Positions 45,921 to 54,024 of a stretch of DNA of 64,000 nt are shown here, in pieces. Origin of the DNA: JACQAP01 sp035275265 (GTDB lineage Bacteria; Pseudomonadota; Gammaproteobacteria; Burkholderiales; JACQAP01); NCBI GenBank assembly GCA_035275265.1, contig DATENC010000026.1, forward strand, positions 62,001-126,000, read 5' to 3'. The position numbers and the translations under genes are program-made. Numbering within the stretch: the stretch's first letter is position 1; every line of letters begins with the position of its first letter. Below the pieces are notes generated by a model. That model had not been told where the DNA came from, did no database searches, and saw nothing but the letters and a program-made list of their open reading frames with translations.

Positions 45921-46775
45921 ATGCCCTTCGATACCTTCTCGTCGAGATTGCAGCCCGTTGCGCTAGCCGGACTGAAATTTTGCAAGAATAGGTACGGGAC
46001 AAATGGGCTTCGCGTAGAAGAGGAAATTGATTCGAATATTTCCTGGCGCCCAAGTTTTTACATGAAGCCGAATCCGGCATTGATTGTTGCTGCAGAAGTC
46101 AGTGACAGTCTCTACCCAGGCATTTTGAAAATAGCGGGACATGATGTTTTTCGTTTTGACTTCCCGATTTCGATACTACTTGTTTGTCCATTGGATGTAT
46201 TTATGGCAGACACAAAGCAAACAACGATTAAGCAACTGAAGGCCCATGGCTTTGGCATCATCACAGTCGATGAGGGTAATAGGGCAGTCTTGCAACATGC
46301 CTGCATACCATTGGCCCAGCACTTGTCGGAGGAAGAGCTTGATAGTGAACTATCTGGGTTAACACCCAATCAGAAAGTTCTCTTCAGGGGAAGCCACGCA
46401 ACGTACATCACGAATGAGGGGCAAGGACTACAAGGAGCAGGGCAAATCGTTGAAGCACTAGTAAACGCTATCGCAAAGGGCGCAGTTTCTGAAGCACTAA
46501 CCAGTGCTTCCATTTTAAGTAAAGCTACCGCTGATATTATTGATGAACTTTATTCTCTGAAAGATTTCAGAGAGCATCGCGCTGCGCTTGGCGGAGCCAG
46601 GGATTTCGCCAAGGAGTACAGAAATACAGTGAGTCACCCGGCCCGGAACGCCAAGCAAGCGATTGACAAGATCAGGAAATGTAGATCTGGTTTTATCGAC
46701 GCTATTCGCATATCAAAGAATTTGTATCAGGTATTGCTCATAAAGGCCTATAGCTCACGAATAAACGTTACGTAG
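45921..46775 (+). CDS. Unknown protein with C-terminal HEPN-like domain
   Basis: A 284-residue protein, 2 nt after the ParB-like stop. Residues 1-150 form an alpha/beta region (NPALIVAAEVSDSLYPGILK, FPISILLVCPLDVFMAD, QLKAHGFGIITVDEGNRAVL) with a faint look of a restriction-endonuclease-like core, but no certain catalytic triad. Residues about 170-284 are helical and end with KEYRNTVSHPARNAKQAIDK: Arg234-x4-His239 matches the RX4-6H motif of HEPN RNases. I know no family with this whole arrangement. It may be the nuclease effector of the cassette (inference). Confidence 0.65.
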   Translation: MPFDTFSSRLQPVALAGLKFCKNRYGTNGLRVEEEIDSNISWRPSFYMKPNPALIVAAEVSDSLYPGILKIAGHDVFRFDFPISILLVCPLDVFMADTKQTTIKQLKAHGFGIITVDEGNRAVLQHACIPLAQHLSEEELDSELSGLTPNQKVLFRGSHATYITNEGQGLQGAGQIVEALVNAIAKGAVSEALTSASILSKATADIIDELYSLKDFREHRAALGGARDFAKEYRNTVSHPARNAKQAIDKIRKCRSGFIDAIRISKNLYQVLLIKAYSSRINVT

Positions 46776-46818
46776 CTAAGTTCACCACTCACATCACCTG
46801 TCGTCTTTCCGCTAACTG

Positions 46819-47856
46819 ATGATGTTTAAGCACTTTCTCAGTGTGTTATTGAGGGAGAACTTACTAGGGTTCTTGCTTGTTAGCGCGACTACGATGAGTC
46901 TCGCAATCCAGGCTTACTCGCAGGCGCCTTTTGAGTGGATTCGCTTGCTTCCCATTGGATTTACCGTCGCCTACCTCGCTGTGCATCTAAGGGGTGTGAC
47001 ACGCTTAGCAAGACAAACCTTTCACGCAGTGCCTGTTCCATACTCTGTCTGCCTAGGTCAGACGCATGACTGGTTCGAAGCTGCGTTGAGGCAGCAAGAG
47101 CAGAAGCTTGTAAACCTAGGTCTCGCATGGAATGACATACAGAGGACGTACCGATTGCATCGGATGGACTGGGCATTCCTTGACGAACATAGATTAGGAC
47201 TGCATTCGAGCGCGTGGGTAGATAAAGCTCGTGAAGTCTGTCGCCACTTTGATCATCTGACAAACCGAATTCCGATCCAGCCGGTATACCATGTCTTTCT
47301 CGCAACGCCTGGAACGTTTGCACTTGCTCTCGGCGCGAAGTTCGGTCGACGCATTCCGGTAGTGGTTTATCAGCATGCCGGAATGGTTAGAGATCCATAT
47401 GTGCCGGTTTTTGATACAGAGAATATTGGTTCACACGATGGTTACCATTTGCTCAATCAGAGGATCTCTGAGTACAAACGAATTGAGATTGAGCGGCTTC
47501 AGCCACAAACAGATTCCTCGTCGGGCAAGGCGCTCGTTATTCTCGATTTTACGGGTCATGAACTGCGCAAACCGTACCCGGATTGTGGTGCAGATGATGT
47601 CATTCTTGTCAGGCTGTGTACGTCCCATGGTCATATCCCGCTAGACGCGGATTGGGTTTCAATCGCACACGAGATCGCTTCTTTACTGTACTCGCAACTC
47701 GACCGAGACAAACAAGTTCATCTGCTGCCAGGTATTCCTGCTTCATTGGCATTTGTGCTCGGCACAGTACTTGGCACAACCCACGGGGTGTGGCTTTACC
47801 ACTTCAATGTGCACGATGGCGCCTATACGGAACCTTTCGCTTCGCATGAGCTATGA
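46819..47856 (+). CDS. Two-TM SAVED-domain protein (CBASS Cap14-like effector)
   Basis: A 345-residue protein. Two membrane segments lie at about residues 13-33 and 40-57. The rest fits a SAVED domain, a pair of CARF-like halves that binds cyclic oligonucleotides: YHVFLATPGTFALALGAKFG (157-176) and VHLLPGIPASLAFVLGTVLG (300-319) repeat the pattern P-G/A-T/S-x-A-x-x-L-G, and KALVILDFTGHELRKP (238-252) is a usual SAVED strand. In CBASS, TM-SAVED effectors damage membranes when the signal binds. No cyclase of the CD-NTase type is seen beside it. No clear ribosome site; ATG 46819 or 46822. Confidence 0.78.
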   Translation: MMFKHFLSVLLRENLLGFLLVSATTMSLAIQAYSQAPFEWIRLLPIGFTVAYLAVHLRGVTRLARQTFHAVPVPYSVCLGQTHDWFEAALRQQEQKLVNLGLAWNDIQRTYRLHRMDWAFLDEHRLGLHSSAWVDKAREVCRHFDHLTNRIPIQPVYHVFLATPGTFALALGAKFGRRIPVVVYQHAGMVRDPYVPVFDTENIGSHDGYHLLNQRISEYKRIEIERLQPQTDSSSGKALVILDFTGHELRKPYPDCGADDVILVRLCTSHGHIPLDADWVSIAHEIASLLYSQLDRDKQVHLLPGIPASLAFVLGTVLGTTHGVWLYHFNVHDGAYTEPFASHEL

Positions 47857-47857
47857 G

Positions 47858-47912
47858 AAGGAGTGCGAATCGGCACTCATCGAGACGGTCAGACCCGATA
47901 TTCACACTCCTT
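47858..47912. repeat. Imperfect inverted repeat after the SAVED gene
   Basis: AAGGAGTGCGAATCGG at 47858-47873 pairs with CCGATATTCACACTCCTT at 47895-47912. The hairpin lies directly after the cassette's last stop codon, so it may act as terminator or mRNA 3' protection, but there is no T-run. Confidence 0.4.
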
Positions 47913-47975
47913 ACGATAAACCCGAGACGGAAATAGATTACTGCCTCGCCTTGAGCCATGGGTCGCTGCGGACGG

Positions 47976-48440
47976 TCAGCCGTCCCCCTGCTTCGCCGCC
48001 TCCGCCGAACGGCGCGTCAGTTCGGCCTTCGAGACGTCTCCTTTGTGTGTCGCGACGTGCCACATGTGGCCGAACGGGTCTTCGATCGAGCCGGTGCGGT
48101 CGCCGTAGAACTGATCCTTAATCGGCCGATTGATCTTCGCACCCGCGGCGATCGCGCGCGCGGCCATTGCGTCCCCGTCCTTCACATAGAGATGGATGTG
48201 CACGGTGGTACCGCCGCGCGCTTTCGAACAGAGGAACGCTATCAACTCGTACTCATCTGAGAGCATGATGCGCGAACCGCCGATGCTGATCTCGGCATGG
48301 CCTAGTTTGCCGTCGGGCCCGGGCGTTCGCATGATTTCCTTCGCGCCGAACGCCTTCTTGTAGAACAAGATCGCCTGAGCGGCGCCCCGCACGCTGAGAT
48401 AGGTCGTTATGGCGCCGTATCCGGCCGGGATCGGCTGTAA
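47976..48440 (-). pseudogene. 5'-truncated VOC-family gene (paralogue of 54025-54549)
   Basis: From about 48440 to 47976 this aligns with the intact VOC gene at 54025: both share PAGY, AILFYKKAFGAKEIM versus AIEFYKKAFGAKEIM, GPDGKLGHAE, INRPIKDQFYGDRTGSIEDP and GHMWHVATHK. The Lys-rich N-terminus and ATG of the intact copy are missing; upstream the frame runs into an unrelated sequence with no start. A GTG at 48392 would give 138 residues lacking the first strand. It ends the homology at the truncated fourth gene of the restriction operon. Confidence 0.75.
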
Positions 48441-48442
48441 AA

Positions 48443-48466
48443 CCCCTTCTAAAGGGGTCTGTCCCC
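48443..48466. repeat. Short palindromic segment at the island junction
   Basis: CCCCTTCTAAAGGGG (48443-48457) is followed by GGGGTCTGTCCCC overlapping it. Both arms are G/C-rich inverted repeats of the kind found in REP-like elements. It lies exactly between VOC homology and the truncated gene, so it may mark the join. Confidence 0.4.
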
Positions 48467-48535
48467 GAAGGTTGACAAGAAGGTTGGCGGCGATGGCTGG
48501 GAACCGACTTTCCAGATGGCGTGTTTGATGGGCAT
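48449..48535 (-). pseudogene. Truncated start of a NucS/DUF91-like nuclease gene
   Basis: ATG 48535 comes 4 nt after the hsdS stop and reads MPIKHAIWKVGSQPS, after which the frame turns unrelated and stops at 48449 (28 residues). From memory, MPIKHAIWKVG is the typical N-terminus of a PD-(D/E)XK, NucS/DUF91-related protein often found in restriction and DNA-repair loci. Only the first dozen residues remain, so the gene was cut off by the event that joined it to the VOC copy. Confidence 0.55.
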
Positions 48536-48538
48536 GGG

Positions 48539-49909
48539 CTAGGTAGTGGCGGTGAGTTCTTTGGCGGGGGCAAAGGCTTCTTTGAGAACAGCCTGTAGAA
48601 GGTGGGCTGCGTGGGTGCGGTAGTGCTCAATCTCCGATTCCAGCGCACGGCAGGTTGTCATCAGCGCCTCCACCCGCTCCACGATAGCGCCCTGTTCGGC
48701 TAGGGGTGGGAGGGGAATTGGTAAGTTCGCGACCTTTCCCGTGCTTAGGTTGTAAAGTCCGGTTGAAGTCCTTGCCTGTTCCTCAATGAGCGCACGCCCA
48801 CTCGGCGATAAAAACCAGCAAAGCGCCCATGGTGCAACTTTTGGTTCGCCGAGACGAACTTTGATAACGTGATTCTGATGCACGCAGGGATCGACCGATC
48901 CATCCCATAGTGCAATGCGCCCGACTTGATCACGGCTGCCGTTCCCTTCGACAACCAACATGTCATCCTTTTCCAACAAGAGCTTTTCGACTTCCGAATC
49001 AGCGACTCCGATCTCTTGGAGGTCAGTGAGGTCCAGGCGGTTTGCATAGACGTTTGCAACGCGGAGGTACGGCAAAACACGTTTGTGTCCGTCTCGTTTG
49101 GCAGCATTCTTGGTGAGGCCGCCAATCACAGTCCCAATATCAGAGGTGCGACACCACTCCCAGCCCCTCGGAATCTCGAACGGGATTTCGGCGGCAGTGA
49201 TTTCATGCGGAGGCCTTTCGGGCCGCGGTTTCTTGCCGGCGATGAGGTGGGCCTTGTCGGCTTGGATGCGATGTAGGAGCTGGCTCCCGGGTTCAACATC
49301 CGGATGCGCGGCGCGCCAGTCCGTGGTTAGCTTGCCCTGAATCGCCTCCTGCAGGATGGCTTGCTTTAGTTTGATGATGAGGAATTGCTGGCGGGTGATT
49401 TCGCTCTGAATTATTGCCAAGCGTTCGCTGCCCGAGGTGCAGGAAACGACAGCCTTTCTTTGCTCATCAAGCGAGGGAATCGCGAGTTCATGGTTTAAGA
49501 AGATGTCCTCGTTGAGATATTTTCGATGCGTGTTCCCCGTGCTCGAACGTTTACACAAATCGAGGAAGTCATCGCTGTTCGTGAATTGAAGAAACCAATC
49601 GGTGTCCACGATCTCATTATCCACGCGATAGGTCCAGAAGTTGCCCGTGATGATGCCGCCATCGGCTTCGCGTGGAACGATCCCGAACGCACCTTGCCGT
49701 GCATCGATCTTCGAGAGAATGAAATCGCCAGCGCAGACTCGGAACTGATTCTTTGTTCCTATGTTTGCGCCAATTTCAGTGTCGCGAACTGACACGCCCT
49801 GATGGTTGATACGGATAGTTAGCCGTTTGTAGCTTTCTGAATCACGGATTTCGACTGGCGTTTTTAGCCGCAAGAGCATTTCTCCAACTCGCCGCGTCGT
49901 CGTCATCAC
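48539..49909 (-). CDS. hsdS: Type I restriction-modification specificity subunit HsdS
   Basis: A 456-residue specificity subunit with two target-recognition domains (about residues 1-165 and 265-420), each followed by a conserved helix. The central conserved region includes LKQAILQEAIQGKLTTDWRA and ITAAEIPFEIPRGWEW; the second ends LPIPLPPLAEQGAIVERVEA and has the usual C-terminal long helix. It binds a bipartite DNA sequence for HsdM and HsdR. The first TRD starts very near the N-terminus, about 20-30 residues shorter than is common. Overlaps hsdM by 4 nt (ATGA). Confidence 0.92.
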   Translation of the reverse strand: MMTTTRRVGEMLLRLKTPVEIRDSESYKRLTIRINHQGVSVRDTEIGANIGTKNQFRVCAGDFILSKIDARQGAFGIVPREADGGIITGNFWTYRVDNEIVDTDWFLQFTNSDDFLDLCKRSSTGNTHRKYLNEDIFLNHELAIPSLDEQRKAVVSCTSGSERLAIIQSEITRQQFLIIKLKQAILQEAIQGKLTTDWRAAHPDVEPGSQLLHRIQADKAHLIAGKKPRPERPPHEITAAEIPFEIPRGWEWCRTSDIGTVIGGLTKNAAKRDGHKRVLPYLRVANVYANRLDLTDLQEIGVADSEVEKLLLEKDDMLVVEGNGSRDQVGRIALWDGSVDPCVHQNHVIKVRLGEPKVAPWALCWFLSPSGRALIEEQARTSTGLYNLSTGKVANLPIPLPPLAEQGAIVERVEALMTTCRALESEIEHYRTHAAHLLQAVLKEAFAPAKELTATT

Positions 49910-51336
49910 GAGAGAGTCCTTGCGAGTCTAGCGACGAGCTCCTGTGAGTGAGCAAGCGACTGCTGGAGCCGGGCCAACACCTCACTGATGCTGAGGCTTT
50001 CTTCAGCTTCATCTCGATTTGGGTTCCTCACATCCAAATCAAAGCCCTTCTTCAAATTCTCGACCTTCACGCGCCATGCGACCGCACTTTCCTCGCGCTT
50101 ATCCCACCATTCGATCATGGTGGCGAACTCATCGAACTGAATGGCCTTGGTCTTGGAGTAGCTTTTCTGACCTTCCGGCAATTGGTGCTCGTAATACCAA
50201 ATCTCTTTGGTGGGCGTGCCTTTCTGGAAGAAGATCAGATTGGTGGAGACAGTGGCCGGGTGAAAAGTGGACTGAGGGAGGCGGACAATTGTGTGGACGT
50301 TGCAATCAATGAGGAGCTTCTCGCGGATGCGCTCCTTGTAACCATCGCCAGTGATACAGCCGTCGGGCAGCACGATGGCGCAGCGGCCACCAAGCTTCAG
50401 GAGCTGGATCATGAGGATGACAAAGAGGTCGGCGGATTCCCGGCAGCGAAAGGACTGCGGGAAGTTCGTCTCCACACTGTCGGCGATGCTGGCACCGAAA
50501 GGTGGATTGGCAAGGATGACATCGACCTGCTGCTTCGGGCCGATGGAGTTGTATTCGGTCTTGAGACTGTCGAGGTAATGCCAGTCCGGCACGTCGATAC
50601 CGTGCAGGATGAGATTCGTAAGGCCGAGCACGTAGGAAACGGGCTTCAGCTCCCAGCCAGTAATGGATTTCTGGAGGGTAGCTTCGTCGTCGAGGGTATG
50701 AACTTCCCTTTCCCGGACGAAATCGATGGCGGCGCTGAGAAAACCACCGGTGCCTGCGGCGGGATCGAGAACTTTTTCGCCCAGGCGCGGCGTAGTCATC
50801 TGCGTCATGAGCCGGGTAATGGCGCGGGGCGTGTAGTACTCGCCCTTGTTTCCTGCATCGCGCAACTCGACGAGGATGGATTCATAGACTGTGCCGAAAA
50901 CGTGGCGGTCTTCGTTGTTGTTGAAGTCGAAGCCGTTGAGCTGGTTGATGACCTTCCGCAGTTCGTAGCCGGACTTCATGTAGTTGTTCGAACCATCAAA
51001 GACCTCACGCACGAGCATGGCGCGCTGCGGGGCATGCGGCGCCTTTAGGTTCTTGAGTGTGACGAAAAGCCCTTCGGTGGGGTGGTCGATGAAGAGGATC
51101 AACTCCTCGCCGGTAACGCCTTCCGTGTCAGCGGCCCAGTTTCGCCACTGAAACTTTGCCGGAATGACGGAACGGTAGCGGTCGCGGATGAGTTCGAGTT
51201 CCTGGTCTTTATCGTCAAGGATTTTAAGGAAGAGAAGCCAACCGAGCTGCTCCAGCCGCTGGGCATCACCAGAGACGCCCCGATCTTGCCGCATGATGTT
51301 GCGGACATTCTTAATAATGGAAGAGATGTTGGGCAT
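49906..51336 (-). CDS. hsdM: Type I restriction-modification methyltransferase subunit HsdM
   Basis: A 476-residue N6-adenine methyltransferase. The N-terminal HsdM domain (about 1-140) is followed by the Rossmann domain with SAM motif DPAAGTGGFL (191-200) and catalytic NPPFGAS (277-283). EYYTPRAITRLMTQM (166-180) is the usual linker. With HsdS it forms the modification enzyme. It starts 12 nt after hsdR and overlaps hsdS, so the three genes form one operon read leftward. Confidence 0.95.
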   Translation of the reverse strand: MPNISSIIKNVRNIMRQDRGVSGDAQRLEQLGWLLFLKILDDKDQELELIRDRYRSVIPAKFQWRNWAADTEGVTGEELILFIDHPTEGLFVTLKNLKAPHAPQRAMLVREVFDGSNNYMKSGYELRKVINQLNGFDFNNNEDRHVFGTVYESILVELRDAGNKGEYYTPRAITRLMTQMTTPRLGEKVLDPAAGTGGFLSAAIDFVREREVHTLDDEATLQKSITGWELKPVSYVLGLTNLILHGIDVPDWHYLDSLKTEYNSIGPKQQVDVILANPPFGASIADSVETNFPQSFRCRESADLFVILMIQLLKLGGRCAIVLPDGCITGDGYKERIREKLLIDCNVHTIVRLPQSTFHPATVSTNLIFFQKGTPTKEIWYYEHQLPEGQKSYSKTKAIQFDEFATMIEWWDKREESAVAWRVKVENLKKGFDLDVRNPNRDEAEESLSISEVLARLQQSLAHSQELVARLARTLS

Positions 51337-51348
51337 TCAGTACTTGAA

Positions 51349-53736
51349 TCAGGCCGCGTTGTAGAGTTCGTCGGTCAGTGCATGGATGGCAGCGTCGTAG
51401 GCAGGCTTGCCACCGAAGGCGCGGATAATTTCCACGGGTGAGCCGAGCCTGCTGAGTGGGTCCAGCTTAATGACCTCGGGGTTTTCGAGGTCGAGGACGC
51501 CAGCGTCGGCATACTTTTCCAGAAGTGCGGCGATTACCTTGCGGGCGAGATCGCCATACTTGGTGAAGTAGTCGCGCTTCTTTACTCGCTCTGCGCGCTC
51601 CCTGCGGGTGAGAGGCTTCTGTTCGAAAGCGACGTGGCAGATCAAATCGAACGGATCGAAGGCTGAGCCGATCTCCTCGTTTAGGGCAGCGAAAATCACC
51701 CCCTGCTGTTCCAGTTCTTCGATGATGACGCGCTTCTTGTCGGCTTGCTTCCAGGATCTGAGAAAGGAATCAAGCGAGGCATACGACGTGCGAACGCTCT
51801 TGCGCGTGTAGTCGCGAAGGCTCTCGGTGATGATCTTGCCGTCGTTGCCCATGTATTGGACACGCTCTTTGATGATCGTGACTTCCACGCCGTGGACGGT
51901 AACCTTGCGACGCACCCGGTATTCTGCCGGGTCTTCCGCAAGGATCGAGACGTGCGGCTTCTCCGGCTCCGGAAAGTAGACTTGATTCCCATTTAATGGG
52001 TCGGTGACCGGCGCGTCGTCGGTCTCGTTTTCTGCGTCGGAAATGTTGTCGGCTTCCCTGGCTTCCTTGACACGGACCGGATCACCGTCGAACGCCTTGT
52101 CCGCAAAGAGTGCGGTCACGTTTCGGAAATCCATGATGGTGAAGTAGTGCTTGCCAAAGTCTTCGTTAATGCGCGTGCCGCGGCCAATGATTTGCTTGAA
52201 CTCGGTCATGGAGCCGATGTTTGTATCGAGAACAATGAGTTTGCAAGTCTGTGCGTCGACGCCCGTGGTCATGAGTTTGGAGGTGGTGGCGATGACGGGG
52301 TAAGGCTCGCTGGGGCTGATGAAGTCATCCAGGTGGCGTTTGCCCTCCTCATCGTCCCCGGTGATTTGCATCACATATTTGCTATTGGCAGCGACGAGGT
52401 CGGTGTTTGCGTTCGCCAACTCCTTTCGCATCCCCCGTGCGTGTTCGATATCGACGCAAAAGACGATGGTCTTGGAGAAGCGGTCGCTGCCTTTCAGGAA
52501 CTCGGTGATTTTTTGCGCTACGCGCTCACGCCGTTCCTCCACTACAAGGTGTTTGTCGAAGTCAGTGCGGTCGTAGATTCGGTCTTCGACCAGCTTGCCG
52601 TCCTTATCCTTGAATCCTTTAGGCGGCCGCCATCCCTCCGCGTCGATGTCCAAGGTGACTTTGATGACCTTGTAGGGCGCGAGGAAGCCGTCGTCGATTC
52701 CCTGCTTGAGCGAGTAGGTATAGAGCGGGTCACCAAAATACTCGGTGCTTGAGACTTCCTTCGTCTCTTTGGGGGTGGCCGTAAGTCCGATGTGTGTGGC
52801 CTCTTTGAAATAATCAAGAATCTCGCGCCACTTGCTGTCTTCGCGGGCGGACCCGCGATGGCATTCATCCACGATAACGAGATCGAAGAACTCTGGGCTA
52901 AACTGCTTGTATGCGTCGTCGTCGTCGTTGTCGGAGAGCCCTTGGTAGAGGGCCAGGTAGATGTTGTAGGCGGTATCGATCTGCTTGTGCTTGATGACGG
53001 TCATCGCCTCTTTGAAATGACGAAAGTCGCCGCGAACTGTCTGGTCTATGAGCGCCGTGCGGTCAGCCAGGAACAGAATGCGCTTCTTCAGCCCGCTCTT
53101 CCACAATCGGTAGATGATCTGAAAGGCGGTGTACGTCTTGCCCGTTCCCGTCGCCATGACGAGAAGATGGCGATTGTTGCCTTCATTCCGGGCAATCGCT
53201 TCCACCGTACGATTGATGGCGATCTGCTGGTAGTAGCGAGGCGAGCGACTCGACCCGTCAGAAAAGTAATCCTGAGCAACTACGGCCTCGACCTCGTCGG
53301 AAATGCCTTTGAACGCCTTGTATTTCTGCCAGAGCTGCTCAGGCGAGGGGAAAGCGGTAAGCGGAAGTTCGGTCTCGATGGCTCCTGCTTTTACCGACTT
53401 GTCATGAAATAGGAAGCCATCCCCGTTGCTGCTGAAGACGAACGGGATGTCGAGGGTGTGAGCGTAGCCAAGTGCCTGTTGGATACCGGCGTTGACCGAA
53501 TAGTTGTTGTCTTTCGCCTCGATGACGGCGATTGGGACGTTGGGTCTGTAGTAAAGGATGTAGTCCGCGCGCTTTTGTGCCCCGCGCGCGTGGAGTTTCC
53601 CTCGCACGTAGATTCGCCCATCGGTGAAGCCGACTTCTTCGCGAACCTGCATGTCGACGTTCCACCCCGACGCAACGATGCTGGGCGTGATGAACTTGGT
53701 GCAGATATCACGTTCGCTGAGCGTTTTCTTGTTCAT
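51349..53736 (-). CDS. hsdR: Type I restriction endonuclease subunit HsdR (EcoEI-like)
   Basis: A 795-residue restriction subunit. The PD-(D/E)XK nuclease lies at residues about 15-130 (Asp58 in RADYI; VIEAK with Glu73 and Lys75). The SF2 translocase has MATGTGKT (194-201), DECHRGS (290-296), GLTATP and QIIGRGTRINE. The C-terminal region resembles EcoEI_R_C, so this is probably a Type IB enzyme. It cleaves unmethylated foreign DNA after translocation. First gene of the operon; about 290 nt of non-coding DNA lie before it. Confidence 0.95.
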   Translation of the reverse strand: MNKKTLSERDICTKFITPSIVASGWNVDMQVREEVGFTDGRIYVRGKLHARGAQKRADYILYYRPNVPIAVIEAKDNNYSVNAGIQQALGYAHTLDIPFVFSSNGDGFLFHDKSVKAGAIETELPLTAFPSPEQLWQKYKAFKGISDEVEAVVAQDYFSDGSSRSPRYYQQIAINRTVEAIARNEGNNRHLLVMATGTGKTYTAFQIIYRLWKSGLKKRILFLADRTALIDQTVRGDFRHFKEAMTVIKHKQIDTAYNIYLALYQGLSDNDDDDAYKQFSPEFFDLVIVDECHRGSAREDSKWREILDYFKEATHIGLTATPKETKEVSSTEYFGDPLYTYSLKQGIDDGFLAPYKVIKVTLDIDAEGWRPPKGFKDKDGKLVEDRIYDRTDFDKHLVVEERRERVAQKITEFLKGSDRFSKTIVFCVDIEHARGMRKELANANTDLVAANSKYVMQITGDDEEGKRHLDDFISPSEPYPVIATTSKLMTTGVDAQTCKLIVLDTNIGSMTEFKQIIGRGTRINEDFGKHYFTIMDFRNVTALFADKAFDGDPVRVKEAREADNISDAENETDDAPVTDPLNGNQVYFPEPEKPHVSILAEDPAEYRVRRKVTVHGVEVTIIKERVQYMGNDGKIITESLRDYTRKSVRTSYASLDSFLRSWKQADKKRVIIEELEQQGVIFAALNEEIGSAFDPFDLICHVAFEQKPLTRRERAERVKKRDYFTKYGDLARKVIAALLEKYADAGVLDLENPEVIKLDPLSRLGSPVEIIRAFGGKPAYDAAIHALTDELYNAA

Positions 53737-54024
53737 GCGGTGTTCCGTCGTAATTCGGTCAGGAATACCACTTGGCTACCGATCCCACAGATGGGAAGGC
53801 TCATATTCCCAACACGTGCGTGGGGCTCAGGCCGCGCGCATCCTGGGCCCAAGGCCTTTCAGACGCTCGGCAAGTCTTGGGAGACTCCCTGGGCATAGCG
53901 TTGTGCCCGCATATTTGCGTATTGATCCAAAATTCCCTATGCCGTGGTTCGCAATCCCTACCTCTTCCGATGCGCGAAGGCGGGGCCGTTGTGCACGGCG
54001 ACGCCCATCCGGAAATCATTGCCC

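Noticed and set aside
43733..47856. Complete CBASS operon
   Set aside because: The SAVED protein suggests CBASS, but none of the proteins shows the CD-NTase GS...DxD active site, and no Cap2/Cap3 ubiquitin-like genes are present. The cassette is treated as a different arrangement.
47976..48392. VOC gene starting at GTG 48392
   Set aside because: It lacks the first strand and N-terminus of the intact paralogue and no ribosome site precedes the GTG; called a pseudogene instead.
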